From positions 1-64,000 of the forward strand of contig CAZOJI010000014.1 in the NCBI GenBank assembly GCA_964580055.1: 64,000 nucleotides of DNA, given 5' to 3'. The DNA is from JBDGYW01 sp964580055. GTDB taxonomy: Bacteria; Gemmatimonadota; Gemmatimonadetes; Gemmatimonadales; GWC2-71-9. The translations under genes and the position numbers were made by a program. How positions within the stretch are numbered: the first letter of the stretch is position 1; each line of letters opens with the position of its first letter. Below the pieces are notes generated by a model. It was not told the origin of the DNA. It searched no databases and saw only the letters and a list, made by a program, of their open reading frames with translations. Of the stretch, positions 17,629-27,400 are shown piece after piece.

Positions 17629-18185
17629 TGAACGGCAACGGAGATAGTCCGGTCTACGAGCCCAAAGTAGTCGCGTTCTGCTGCACGTACTGTGCTTATG
17701 CGGCAGGAGACCTCACTGGATCGATGCGGCTCGAGTACGCACCAAACGTTCGCATCGTGAAACTACCCTGCAGCGGCAAGGTTGATGCTGCACTGCTGCT
17801 GAAGACGTTCGATGACGGCGCGGATGCGGTGTACGTGGCCGGCTGCGCTATCGGTGACTGCCACTTCCTGGAGGGCAACCTCCGAGCGATACGCGCCGTA
17901 ACGCACGTGAAGTTCCTATTGTCTGAGGTCGGACTGGAACCTGAACGTCTCGAGTTCTTCCATATCCCCGCGTCGGACGCCCCTCTGTTTGCGGAACGCG
18001 CCGACGAGATGACCGAGCGAGCCCGGCGGTTGGGACCGAATCCGTTGCGCGACACGGACGAAGAGGAAGTAGAGCCCAGGCGGATCAAGATCGAAGACGA
18101 GCATCCCCCGTTGCCGAAGGCCAGACTCGGAAGGCTGATTCGTCACGCCGAGCGCGTCCGGCCCAAGCAGAAGGCGGGGAGATAG
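17628..18185 (+). CDS. mvhD: MvhD/FlpD-type [2Fe-2S] adaptor protein (Cys form)
   Basis: The product is 185 aa. The N-terminal MvhD domain has FCCTYCAYAAGDLTGS at residues ~17-32, PCSGKVDAALLLKTFDDGADAV, and GCAIGDCHFLEGN. MvhD proteins carry a [2Fe-2S] cluster and pass electrons from hydrogenase, formate dehydrogenase or NAD(P)H modules into HdrA. The fourth residue of the CTYC motif is cysteine here. In the paralogue at 27509 the same position is a UGA codon. The GTG start overlaps the hdrA stop, with GGAGG upstream. The C-terminal part (after ~140) is charged and has no ferredoxin domain, unlike the paralogue. Confidence 0.9.
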   Translation: MNGNGDSPVYEPKVVAFCCTYCAYAAGDLTGSMRLEYAPNVRIVKLPCSGKVDAALLLKTFDDGADAVYVAGCAIGDCHFLEGNLRAIRAVTHVKFLLSEVGLEPERLEFFHIPASDAPLFAERADEMTERARRLGPNPLRDTDEEEVEPRRIKIEDEHPPLPKARLGRLIRHAERVRPKQKAGR

Positions 18186-18207
18186 CCAATAGAGTGGGAA
18201 GCCCCAT

Positions 18208-18888
18208 ATGATAGTTGCGGAGAGGAAACCTTTGGAGCAGATCGAGGCCATGATCGACGGCTTCGAGAAGATATTGGTAACGGGTTGCGGCACCTGCGTA
18301 GCCGTCTGCATGGCCGGAGGCGAGAGAGAGGTGGAGCTGCTGGCCGCTCAGCTCCGCATGAAGGCCAAAATGGCCGGGATCACGAGAACTGTAGACGAGG
18401 TTACCATCACGCGGCAGTGTGACAAGGAATACCTCGATCAAATAGCCAAGTACGTCGACGATTACGATGCCGTAATATCCGCGGGCTGTGGGGCGGGTGT
18501 GCAGTTTCTCGCCGAGCGCTATGAAGACCAGATCGTGCTGCCGGCGCTGAACACCCTGTTCATCGGTGTCTCCGAGGGTTCAGGGGTCTGGACGCAGCGC
18601 TGCACGGCTTGCCAGGACTGTGTTCTGGACCAGACGGGAGGGATATGTCCGATAACCGTCTGTGCCAAGAACCTGCTGAACGGGCCCTGCGGTGGCACCA
18701 ACCACGGTAAGTGCGAGGTAGACGACGACACGGACTGCGCCTGGACTCTCATCTACCGCAAGTTGAAGAAGCTGAACCGCCTCGACTACATGCGGAAGAT
18801 CCAACCTCCCAAGGACTACAGTTCCTCCAGCAGACCGCGAACGCATACTCACGAGGCATTTCGAGAAGCTCAACAGGAAGAGGATTGA
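18208..18888 (+). CDS. metV: MetV, zinc/Fe-S partner subunit of methylene-THF reductase
   Basis: The product is 226 aa. An N-terminal Rossmann-like part has VTGCGTCVAVCMAGGE, and SAGCGAGVQFLAERY lies in the middle. The cysteine-rich C-terminal part has CTACQDCVLDQTGGICPITVC and NGPCGGTNHGKCEV, the hallmark of the MetV / MTHFR C-terminal family. In acetogens MetV binds MetF and the HdrABC-MvhD set. The ATG at 18208 is 22 nt after the mvhD stop, and metF follows after 4 nt. The order here, hdrCBA-mvhD-metV-metF, supports one complex acting on the methyl branch of one-carbon metabolism, in either direction. Confidence 0.9.
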   Translation: MIVAERKPLEQIEAMIDGFEKILVTGCGTCVAVCMAGGEREVELLAAQLRMKAKMAGITRTVDEVTITRQCDKEYLDQIAKYVDDYDAVISAGCGAGVQFLAERYEDQIVLPALNTLFIGVSEGSGVWTQRCTACQDCVLDQTGGICPITVCAKNLLNGPCGGTNHGKCEVDDDTDCAWTLIYRKLKKLNRLDYMRKIQPPKDYSSSSRPRTHTHEAFREAQQEED

Positions 18889-18892
18889 CGGG

Positions 18893-19774
18893 ATGGTGGT
18901 GCCATTCAGACAAGCGTTCGAGCAGAAGGAGTTCGTGTTGACCGCCGAAGTCGGTCCACCGAAAGGAACGGACCTCTCGGAGTTGATCGAACACGTAGAT
19001 CTGCTCAAGGACAAAGTGGACGGCTTGAATGTCACCGACAACCAGAGTTCGGTGATGCGCGTGGGCTCAATGGCGATTTGCAAGATGATCCTGGATCACG
19101 GCGGCGAGCCGATCTTGCAGCTCACCTGCAGAGACCGCAACCGCATGGCACTGCAATCCGATCTGCTCTCGGCCTCCGTCCTGGGAATCAAGAATGTCCT
19201 CTGCCTGACCGGCGACCACCTATCGGTGGGTGATCATCCTCAGGCGAAGCCGGTGTTCGACTTGGATAGCGTCCAGCTCCTGCAAGCGGTAGAACTCATG
19301 AACGATTGCAGAGATATGGCGGGCAACGAGTTGCAGGGAGGCACCGACTTCTTCCCGGGCGCGGTGGTCACGCCGGCTGCCGATCCTATCGAACCGCAGC
19401 TCATCAAGTATCAAAAGAAGATCGCCGCCGGAGCGAAGTTCATCCAGACACAAGCCGTCTACGACATCGACGACTTCCGCAAATTCATGGAAGAAGGGCG
19501 GAAAGACGGTGTCAAGGTCATGGCCGGAATCGTGCTGCTCGTATCGGCCGGCATGGCCCGCTACATGAACAAGAACGTGCCGGGAATCTTCGTCCCCGAT
19601 GCGCTGATTCAAGAGATGGCCGACGCCCCCAAGGGAAAACGACTGGAAGCGGGAATCCGAATAGCCGGCCGCATGATCAAGCAGTTGCGGGAAGAGAAGA
19701 TCTGCGACGGCGCTCACATAATGGCTATCGGCAAAGAGGGAGTGGTCCCGGATATCATTGCGATGTCGGGGTGA
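18893..19774 (+). CDS. metF: 5,10-methylenetetrahydrofolate reductase
   Basis: The product is 293 aa, a TIM-barrel flavoprotein. Recognisable MetF features are TAEVGPPKGTD near the N-terminus, LQLTCRDRNRMALQSDLL, NVLCLTGDHLSVGDHPQA, GAKFIQTQAVYD and the final barrel strands. It interconverts methylene-THF and methyl-THF. With MetV and HdrABC-MvhD it would use a reductant delivered by the Hdr complex rather than NADPH alone. The ATG at 18893 directly follows metV. A good rho-independent terminator follows at 19855, which makes this the last gene of the operon. Confidence 0.93.
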   Translation: MVVPFRQAFEQKEFVLTAEVGPPKGTDLSELIEHVDLLKDKVDGLNVTDNQSSVMRVGSMAICKMILDHGGEPILQLTCRDRNRMALQSDLLSASVLGIKNVLCLTGDHLSVGDHPQAKPVFDLDSVQLLQAVELMNDCRDMAGNELQGGTDFFPGAVVTPAADPIEPQLIKYQKKIAAGAKFIQTQAVYDIDDFRKFMEEGRKDGVKVMAGIVLLVSAGMARYMNKNVPGIFVPDALIQEMADAPKGKRLEAGIRIAGRMIKQLREEKICDGAHIMAIGKEGVVPDIIAMSG

Positions 19775-19854
19775 GGACGGGATTTCGAAGCGCCACATGA
19801 ATGCAACGGCAGAGTCAGGGAGCGTTTCGCGAGGCACCGTTCATGCGGTATTCG

Positions 19855-19878
19855 GCCGGGCAGTTGCCCGGCGTTTTC
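19855..19878 (+). terminator. Rho-independent terminator after metF
   Basis: GCCGGGCA (19855-19862) pairs perfectly with TGCCCGGC (19865-19872), followed by GTTTTCGTT. It separates the hdr-met operon from the TetR-bam operon that follows in the same direction. Confidence 0.8.
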
Positions 19879-19970
19879 GTTGCGCCGACTAACTGGCCCA
19901 CAAGCCTAAGCTGCCAACGACCACCTAAACAACATCGCTGCACTTATTTATTGGTTCGCTCTCCCCCTCC

Positions 19971-20034
19971 TTGACAGCGGACGCAGAATAAGGTGAGATT
20001 GCACCTCGACACTCCCGAACGAACGTTCGAACGT
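19971..20034 (+). promoter_or_regulatory. Promoter and overlapping palindromic operator of tetR-bam
   Basis: A perfect -35 TTGACA (19971-19976) is followed after 17 bp by a weak -10, TGAGAT (19994-19999). Immediately downstream are two overlapping perfect palindromes, CGAACGTTCG (20020-20029) and ACGTTCGAACGT (20023-20034), ending at the ATG of the regulator gene. This placement would let a TetR protein block its own transcription and that of the bam genes behind it. Confidence 0.55.
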
Positions 20035-20679
20035 ATGCAATTACTCGAAGTAGATACTGCTCACAAACGGACCCCGGGATTCGATACCAAGAGGCTTCAT
20101 CTCTTGAAGTCGGCGGCCCGCGTCTTCTCTGATGAGGGTTACGACAAAGCCTCGATGCGGCGGATCGCGGCGGAGGCGGAGGTAAGCTTGGCGGGCATCT
20201 ATCACTACGTGGCAAGCAAGGAAGAGCTACTCTACTGGATCCAATGCCACACGTTCGACTCATTGCTCGAAGACCTGGAGCGCAGCCTCGAGGGAGTGGA
20301 CGATCCGCGCTTCCGCCTGGCAACCGCGGTGAGGAATCACGTCCGTCATTTCGGCGAAAACATGCATGAACTCAAGGTCTGCGCCCGCGAGGTGGAGACC
20401 CTCGAGGGCGAGGCCTACGACGATATCCACGGGCGCCGCCGCGCCTATTTCGAGGCCGTCCACGAACTCGTAAAGGACCTCGAGCCGAAGCAAGGCGGAC
20501 GACTGGGCTCTTGGTTGGCCACCGCGAACCTCTTCGGCATGATGAACTGGTTCTATCAGTGGTACGACGCGGGACGCAGTCGGGTCAGCTTGGACGACCT
20601 CGCCGCGCAGCAGACCGCCCTCTTTCTAGACGGCTACTACGCTTCCACCTCCAACGAAGACGACGGCGAAACGGTATGA
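20035..20679 (+). CDS. TetR-family transcriptional regulator
   Basis: The product is 214 aa. The N-terminal helix-turn-helix domain has AARVFSDEGYDKASMRRIAAEAEVS then IYHYVASKEELLYWI, the standard TetR DNA-binding signature. The C-terminal ligand-binding part is acidic and helical. ATG 20035 is preferred over a GTG at 19993 because the GTG lies inside the probable -10 region and palindromes directly precede the ATG. Its end overlaps the bamB start by four bases (ATGA), so repressor and reductase are made from one message. TetR regulators of aromatic and fatty acid catabolism often sense acyl-CoAs; benzoyl-CoA or a ring-cleavage CoA ester is a plausible effector, by inference. Confidence 0.88.
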   Translation: MQLLEVDTAHKRTPGFDTKRLHLLKSAARVFSDEGYDKASMRRIAAEAEVSLAGIYHYVASKEELLYWIQCHTFDSLLEDLERSLEGVDDPRFRLATAVRNHVRHFGENMHELKVCAREVETLEGEAYDDIHGRRRAYFEAVHELVKDLEPKQGGRLGSWLATANLFGMMNWFYQWYDAGRSRVSLDDLAAQQTALFLDGYYASTSNEDDGETV

Positions 20680-22685
20680 GATACGCAGAGACGGGATTCA
20701 ATCTGGAAGTCGATCTGACGAGGGGGAACATCGAACGCGTGCCGACCGACCCGCGACTCACGGAACTCCATCTCGGCGGGCTCGGCACCAACGCCAAAAT
20801 CATGTGGGACAGGGTCGGACCCGAAGTGCAACCCTTCGATGCCGAGAACCTCCTGGTATTCGGCACCGGCCTGCTGGCAGGCACGCCTGCACCGGGCTGT
20901 AACCGAACCATAGTGTCATCGATCTCCCCGCAGACAAAGCTGTTCGCCTTTTCGATGATGGGTGGTTTCTGGGGACCGGAGCTGAAATACGCCGGGTACG
21001 ACAAAGTCATAATCCGCGGCAAAGCACCCGACCTGGTCTATCTCTGGATTGACGACGACAAGGTCGAGATACGCGACGCCACGCACTATCGGGGCTTGGG
21101 CACCTTCGAGACCGCATCGCTGCTTCGTCAGGAACTCGACGACCCGCACGTGCAGGTCTCGTCCATCGGTCTCGCCGGCGAGAACAGGGTATTCTACGCG
21201 TCCATCGAGCAGGGTCGCTCCAGCGCCAGCCGGCTCGGAATGGGCGCGGTCATGGGCGACAAGAACCTGAAGGCGATAGCGGTTCGTGGATCAAAGGACA
21301 TTCTGATAGCCCGCCCAGAGGAATTCCTCGAGCACTGCAACGAAGCATTGAAATACATAAAGCACAGGGAGAAGAACCCGCTCAAAGGCGTCATGCCGAT
21401 TCTGGCCGGGCTCGGATCGCCTCAGGAGATGGCGGTCCACGACGAGCAGTGGCACACCGAAAACTTCATGTGGGGGAATGCTCGCGAGCGGCGCAAGGGT
21501 TTCTGGACTCCGGAGATTCAGGAGAAGTGGACCGAGACGATGGAGACCATGCGCACCCGTCTCCTGAGCTGTCACAACTGCCCGATGAAGTGTGGCGCAT
21601 CGATAGCGGTCGACACGCGTTTCTGCTCCTACATGATGAAGTGCTTCTCCAAGCTCACCTATACCATGGCGGCGTACTCGGATCTCGAGTTCGGCCTGAG
21701 GATCGCACAGAAGGCCACGGAACACGGCGTGGATGCCTTCTCAGCGCCGCAAACCATGGCTTTCGCCATGGAACTCTACGAGGCAGACATCCTCACCGAC
21801 AAGGATTTCCCGGATATGCCGCCCGACAGCGAAGGACGCTTCTACTACCTGCTAGACAAGATCGTGCGGCGGGAGGGAATTGGCGACGTGCTGGCAGACG
21901 GCACCTACTGGGCGGCTGAGAGAATAGGAAACGGCGCACAGGAGTACGCTCACAACAACATCAAGAAGACCGAGCAACTGCCGCTCAAGCTCGGCATGCT
22001 GAACCCGATCTACTTCTTGATGTACTGCACGGGCGAGAAGATCAATATCACCCAAATCGAGGGCAACTGGCCGCAGGCGCCGTTCCCCAAGAGAGAGCAC
22101 CGGGAAGCGTGGTGCGAGGACTGGCCGCACGTTCCCGACGAGCGGTTCAAGGAATGGTTCGTGGAGTGGGAGCTTCGCGGCGAAAAATCGATACCGAACT
22201 ACCCGGACATTCCTGCCACGTGCGAGATCGTGAACTGGCAGGAGAAGATGCACTACATAGACGACAGCACCGGAATGTGCGCCGGTTTGTCGTCATTCCC
22301 CTACAAGCCACCGTTCCACGTACACAACCTGCCGGGGTTGATCTCCTCGGGAGCCGGCATCGATCTGGACGAAGAAGGTCTGGTGCAGCTCACCACGCGG
22401 AACCGCAATCTCGTCAGGGCCAACAACCTGCGCAGAGGCATGACACGCGCTGACGAGAAGCCTCCGGAAGATCACTGGAAGAAGAGGTTCCCCGAGCTCG
22501 AAAAGAAGCTGCTCGACGAATACTACAAGTTCAAAGGATGGAACGAAGACGGAGTCCCGACGCGGGAGACGCTGCACGAGCTGGGCCTAGACTATGTATA
22601 CGAGGATTTCGTGGAGCGCGGAATTCTGAGAGCTGAAGAAGGTGTCGCGGCAGGCGTGGCCTCTAGCGAAGGGAAAACGTCGTGA
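20676..22685 (+). CDS. bamB: BamB-type tungsten oxidoreductase (AOR family), class II benzoyl-CoA reductase active-site subunit
   Basis: The product is 669 aa, close to BamB and AOR lengths. The N-terminal domain has GGLGTNAKIMWD, GCNRTIVSSISP and GRSSASRLGMGAVMGDKNLKAI, typical of AOR pterin binding. The [4Fe-4S] ligands appear as SCHNCPMKC (residues ~305-313), with a further Cys in TGMCAGLSSF near residue 535. In Geobacter-type bacteria BamB holds a W-bis-pterin that reduces benzoyl-CoA to the cyclohexadiene without ATP. Assignment rests on the family plus gene order: BamC-, BamD-, BamE- and BamF-like genes follow with overlaps, BamGHI-like genes lie nearby, and BamA/BamR-like genes and tupABC are in the window. 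A plain aldehyde oxidoreductase is the alternative. Confidence 0.82.
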   Translation: MRYAETGFNLEVDLTRGNIERVPTDPRLTELHLGGLGTNAKIMWDRVGPEVQPFDAENLLVFGTGLLAGTPAPGCNRTIVSSISPQTKLFAFSMMGGFWGPELKYAGYDKVIIRGKAPDLVYLWIDDDKVEIRDATHYRGLGTFETASLLRQELDDPHVQVSSIGLAGENRVFYASIEQGRSSASRLGMGAVMGDKNLKAIAVRGSKDILIARPEEFLEHCNEALKYIKHREKNPLKGVMPILAGLGSPQEMAVHDEQWHTENFMWGNARERRKGFWTPEIQEKWTETMETMRTRLLSCHNCPMKCGASIAVDTRFCSYMMKCFSKLTYTMAAYSDLEFGLRIAQKATEHGVDAFSAPQTMAFAMELYEADILTDKDFPDMPPDSEGRFYYLLDKIVRREGIGDVLADGTYWAAERIGNGAQEYAHNNIKKTEQLPLKLGMLNPIYFLMYCTGEKINITQIEGNWPQAPFPKREHREAWCEDWPHVPDERFKEWFVEWELRGEKSIPNYPDIPATCEIVNWQEKMHYIDDSTGMCAGLSSFPYKPPFHVHNLPGLISSGAGIDLDEEGLVQLTTRNRNLVRANNLRRGMTRADEKPPEDHWKKRFPELEKKLLDEYYKFKGWNEDGVPTRETLHELGLDYVYEDFVERGILRAEEGVAAGVASSEGKTS

Positions 22686-23236
22686 AAACCGAGAAGACGC
22701 TCGAGAACAAGAAGATCGTCAAAACAATCAAGGTCAACGTCGACCTGTGCAACGGCTGCCGAGCCTGCGAGGTCATCTGCTCTGCCCATCACGCCTCGCC
22801 CAAGTACAGCAGCAACAATCCGGCGAGGGCACGCGTCCGCGTGATTCGCGAACCGCTTTCGAACATCTACGTCCCGGTGTTCGCCGGGGAGTACACCCCG
22901 GCCGAGTGCGCTGGCAGAGACAAGTATATCATCGACGGCAAGGAATACAATGAGTGCGCTTTCTGCCGCGCTTCGTGCCCTTCGCGCGATATCTTCAAGG
23001 AGCCTGACTCGGGTCTGCCGCTGAAGTGCGACATGTGCGAGTCCGATCCCACTCTCGAGGAGCCGCTCTGCGTGTCATGGTGCTTGGCCGATGCGCTGAC
23101 CTATGAAGAAAGGGAAGAGGACGTCGAGGAAGAACCGAAGCCGGAGGAGGTGGACGAGGGGTTGGAGGCATTGGCAAACAGACACGGATGGGACAAGGTC
23201 GTGGAAGCGGTGACCAGAATGACAAAGAAGGCCTGA
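22682..23236 (+). CDS. bamC: BamC-type polyferredoxin electron-transfer subunit
   Basis: The product is 184 aa. Three or more cysteine clusters are visible: CNGCRACEVICSAHH (residues ~23-37), CAFCRASCPSRD (~89-100), and CDMCESDP with CVSWC (~118-140). This suits three [4Fe-4S] clusters, as in the small subunit of the BamBC complex and in AOR-associated ferredoxins. The C-terminal tail (~145-184) is strongly acidic. The GTG start at 22682 overlaps the bamB stop (GTGA). It would carry low-potential electrons from the BamDEF/GHI module to the tungsten site. Confidence 0.82.
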   Translation: MKTEKTLENKKIVKTIKVNVDLCNGCRACEVICSAHHASPKYSSNNPARARVRVIREPLSNIYVPVFAGEYTPAECAGRDKYIIDGKEYNECAFCRASCPSRDIFKEPDSGLPLKCDMCESDPTLEEPLCVSWCLADALTYEEREEDVEEEPKPEEVDEGLEALANRHGWDKVVEAVTRMTKKA

Positions 23237-23238
23237 GC

Positions 23239-24420
23239 GTGAACGGCGTCGACACTGTAGCTCCACTCGCGGAAATCGTCGAAGAGATAAAGGAAGCCGG
23301 TGGCGAGGTATTCAAGTACTGCTACCAGTGCGGCAAGTGTGACGTGGTCTGCCCCTGGAACAGGGTGCGGCCCTTCAGCATCCGCAAGATAGTCTGGCAG
23401 GCTACGCTCGGCCTTCCCGAAATCGAACTGGACGAGATCTGGCGCTGCACTACCTGCGGGATGTGTCCGTCCCAATGCCCCAGGGGGGTCGATCAGATCG
23501 AAATCGGAGTTGCCATCCGCAGGATCGCCACCGCGTATGACGTGTTTCCGAATTCGGTAGCCGCCCTGTCCACGGCAGGCAGCAGCCTCGCGGGTGACGG
23601 CAACCCGTTGAGCGAAGACAGAGACAAGCGCGACGCTTGGGCGAGCGGACTCTCTCTCAAGCCCTTCGCAGAGGGGATGGAGATCCTGTTCTTCGTGGGC
23701 TGCTACTACAGCTATGACCCGCGGCTTCAGAAAGTGGCCAAAGCCACCGCCAGAATCTTGAAGCGTGCCGGCGTCGACTTCGGGATACTCGGCAACCAGG
23801 AGAGCTGTTGCGGCGAGAGCATCCGCAAGACCGGAAATGAAGAGGTCTTCAAAACCCTCGCCAGGGACAACATCAAGGCCTTCATCGACAACGGGGTAAA
23901 AAGGGTGCTGGTCGCCTCCCCGCACTGCTACCACACCTTCAAGAACGAGTACCCCGAGTTCATGGTCAATTTCGACGTTGTTCACATCTCGGAGTTTTTG
24001 ACTGAGCTGATCGAACAGGGGCGGTTGCAGATCAAGGGCGAATTCAACAAGAAGGTCACCTTCCACGACCCGTGTTACCTGGGACGGCACAACGGCATCT
24101 ACGACCAGCCGCGCGACATCCTCCAGAGGGTGGCGGGGCTGGATCTGGTGGAGATGGCCGATTCCCGCGAGAACAGCTTCTGCTGCGGCGGCGGCGGCGG
24201 CAGGATATGGGCTGAGACTCCGAAAGAAGAACGTTTCTCGGACCTCAGGGTGGCACAGGCCGCGGAGGTGGGAGCTCAGGTGTTGGCCACTGCATGTCCC
24301 TACTGCATCAGCAATTTCGAGGAAAGCAGACTGAGCATGGAAGGGGAGAATGCACCTCAGATAATGGACATCACCGAAGTCTTGAATCAAGCGCTCGAGG
24401 GAAGCGAGGAGAAACAATGA
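23239..24420 (+). CDS. bamD: BamD-type HdrD/GlpC-like iron-sulfur protein
   Basis: The product is 393 aa. Two N-terminal [4Fe-4S] motifs, CYQCGKCDVVCP (residues ~28-39) and CTTCGMCPSQCP (~72-83), are followed by two CCG domains with VGCYYSYD, NQESCCGES, FHDPCYLGRHN, SFCCGGGGGR and ATACPYCISNF. This is an HdrC-HdrB fusion layout, as in BamD and HdrD. The GTG at 23239 starts two bases after the bamC stop; a longer in-frame start at 23188 would overlap bamC by 49 nt and is disfavoured. The next gene overlaps by four bases. It probably connects the BamE flavin to BamC. Confidence 0.83.
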   Translation: MNGVDTVAPLAEIVEEIKEAGGEVFKYCYQCGKCDVVCPWNRVRPFSIRKIVWQATLGLPEIELDEIWRCTTCGMCPSQCPRGVDQIEIGVAIRRIATAYDVFPNSVAALSTAGSSLAGDGNPLSEDRDKRDAWASGLSLKPFAEGMEILFFVGCYYSYDPRLQKVAKATARILKRAGVDFGILGNQESCCGESIRKTGNEEVFKTLARDNIKAFIDNGVKRVLVASPHCYHTFKNEYPEFMVNFDVVHISEFLTELIEQGRLQIKGEFNKKVTFHDPCYLGRHNGIYDQPRDILQRVAGLDLVEMADSRENSFCCGGGGGRIWAETPKEERFSDLRVAQAAEVGAQVLATACPYCISNFEESRLSMEGENAPQIMDITEVLNQALEGSEEKQ

Positions 24421-27400
24421 CGGCCGCGGGCACCAACTTCGGAGACGTGATGGTCGTTGGTGGCGGCATCAGCGGCATCCAGGCCGCGCTCGATCTCGCA
24501 ACCTCGGGTTACAAGGTATACCTCGTCGAGAAAGACCCCGCCATCGGCGGGAAGATGGCGCAGCTCGACAAGACTTTCCCCACCAACGACTGCTCGATGT
24601 GCATCGAGTCGCCCAAGTTCATCGAATGCGACCGTCACCCGAACATAGAGATCCTGACGTACACTGAAGTCGACAGCGTCGAGGGCCAGGCGGGCGACTT
24701 CGACGTCACCTTGACCCGCAAGCCGAGGTATGTGAAAGAGGACGTGTGCACGGGCTGTACCACCTGCGTGGAGTATTGCCCGATCAACATTCCCGATCCG
24801 TTCAACCAGGGGCTGTCGGATAACAAGGCAACCCACATGTACTTCGCGCAGGCCGTTCCCCTCGTGCCGTACATCGACGCGGAGTGCCTTTACCTCAAAG
24901 ACGATAAGTGTTCCATCTGCGAGAGCGTCTGCCAGAACCAGGCAATTGACCTTCGTCAGAAGGAGCAAGAGCAGGTCGTCAATGTCGGCGCGATCGTGCT
25001 ATCGCCCGGTTATGGCGCCTTCGATCCGAAGATCAGGGGCGACTACGGTTACGGAACCATCGATAATGTGGTTACCAGCCTCGATTTCGAGCGGCTGCTC
25101 TGTGCCACCGGTCCGCACGAGGGTGAGATCCTGCGCCCGTCGGACCACGAGCACCCGCACAAGATCGCCTGGATCCACTGCGTCGGATCGAGGCAGGTGC
25201 AAGACGGCGGCCACAGCTATTGCTCCTCGGTTTGCTGCTCGTACATCCAAAAACAGGTCATCCTCGCCAAGGACCACGACGCCGGCACTGAGGCCGTAGT
25301 CTTCCACAACGACATCCGATCGTACGGCAAGGATTTCGAGCGCTTCTATCACAGAGCTGAGAGTCTTCCCGGTGTGCGCTTCGTCCGAAGCTACGTCCAG
25401 ATCGGCCGCGAGATCCCGGAGACCAAAAACGTCACGATCCGCTACGCCACCAACAACGAGGGTGTCAAGGAGGAGGAATTCGACCTCGTGGTTCTGGGCA
25501 TAGGGCTGGCGCCCCCCGCCAACGTGGAGCACCTGTCCGAGCAGTTCGGTATCGAATTGAACGAACACGGATTCTGCAAGACGAACCCGACCAATCCAAT
25601 CGAGACCACTCGACCGGGCGTGTTCGTGAGCGGTGCGTTCCAGGGACCGATGGATATTCCCGAATCTGTGATGAGCGCGAGCGGATCGAACGCGCTCGCA
25701 GGTGCGCTGCTAAGTTCACGGAGAGGCAAGCTGGACGTGGAGAGGGTGTACCCCGAGGAGCGAGACGTATCCGTGGAGGAGGTCAAGGTCGGTGTCTTCA
25801 CGTGTCACTGCGGCGCCAACATCGGACGTGTGGTGAACATACCCGAGGTGACGGAATACGCGGGTACACTCGACACGGTAGCGCACGCGGAAGAGGGTCT
25901 GTTCATCTGCTCAACGGACGCCGCGGAGCAGATAGCGAACACAATCAGGGAGAAAGGCCTGAACCGAGTAGTGGTGGCCGCGTGCACTCCTCGCACACAT
26001 GAGCCGTTGTTCCGCGACACTCTGCGGGAAGGCGGGATCAACCAATACTTCTTCGACATGGCCAACATCAGGGAGCACTGCTCCTGGGTTCACTCCAAGC
26101 AGAAGGAAGAGGCCACTGCCAAGGCAAAAGACATAATCCGCATGTCAGTAGCCAGGGCCATCGACCTGGAGCCTCTCGAGGAGTACGAGCTGCCGGTCAA
26201 CAAGACGACCCTCGTGGTCGGTGGGGGCGTTGCCGGAATGAACGCCGCGCTCGGCCTCGCCAATCAGGGGTTCGAGGTTTATCTGGTGGAGAAGCAGGAC
26301 GAGTTGGGCGGCATGGCCCGGCGCATCCAGACCACGCTGGAAGGGTTGGACGTACAGGCATACGTAAAGGATCTGATCCGCCAGGTTTACCAGAACCCGC
26401 TAGTACATGTCTATCACGGAGCAACCATCACGGACTCGTCAGGATACGTGGGCAGCTTCGAGACAACCGTGAAATCGGAGGGCCGAACAAAGACTTTCCT
26501 GCACGGCGCCACGATTATTGCCACCGGAGCCGAGGAGCACAAACCGACCGAATACCTCTACGGCGAAGACGATCGGGTAATGACGCAGGTCGAAGTCGAA
26601 GAGAGGCTCGCCAACGGCGACGAGACGCTCGCGAACGCGCGTAGCGCTGTGATGATCCAGTGCGTCGGCTGCAGGGAGGAGGGACGCGACTACTGCGCAA
26701 GGGTATGCTGCAGCCAGGCGGTGAAGAACGCGCTCAAGCTCAAGGCGATCAATCCCGACATGGACATCTACATCCTGTATCGGGATATGCGCACCTACGG
26801 CTTCAGGGAAGACTATTATTTCGAGGCGGCGAACCAGGGTGTCCGATTCGTGCGCTGGGAGCCTGATGGACCGGGCGGCAAGCCCGAGGTTGAACCCGCA
26901 ACCGATGAGGGAGGCAAGCCCGTTCTGCAGGTGGCGGTATTCGACCACGTACTCGGCCAGAGGCTCGTTTTGGACGCCGACGTCGTGGCACTGTCGGCGG
27001 CGGCCGTGCCATCCCTGGGCAACCCGGAGATCGCGCGACTCTTCAAGGTCACGGTGAACTCCGACGGATTCTTCCAGGAAGCGCATGTGAAGCTCAGGCC
27101 CGTGGACTTCGCCGCCGACGGCGTATTCATGTGCGGCGCCGGTCACTACCCCAAGCATCTCGCCGAAGCGGTGAGTCAAGCCTACGGTGCGGCGGGGCGA
27201 GCCGTGACCCTCTTGTCAAAAGACACCGTCACTGCCTCGGGCTCGGTCTGCGAGGTCGACGAGTCGGCATGTATCGCCTGTGGGGCCTGTTTGGACGTCT
27301 GCACCTACGGCGCTATCCATTGGCGCGGCAAGAAGGGCAACCAGACTGCCGAGGTTAATCCGGCTTTGTGCAAAGGAGACGGTCTCTGCTGCTCGAACTG

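Noticed and set aside
23101..24417. Minus-strand 438-codon open frame over bamD
   Set aside because: Antisense shadow; bamD has all expected cysteine motifs.
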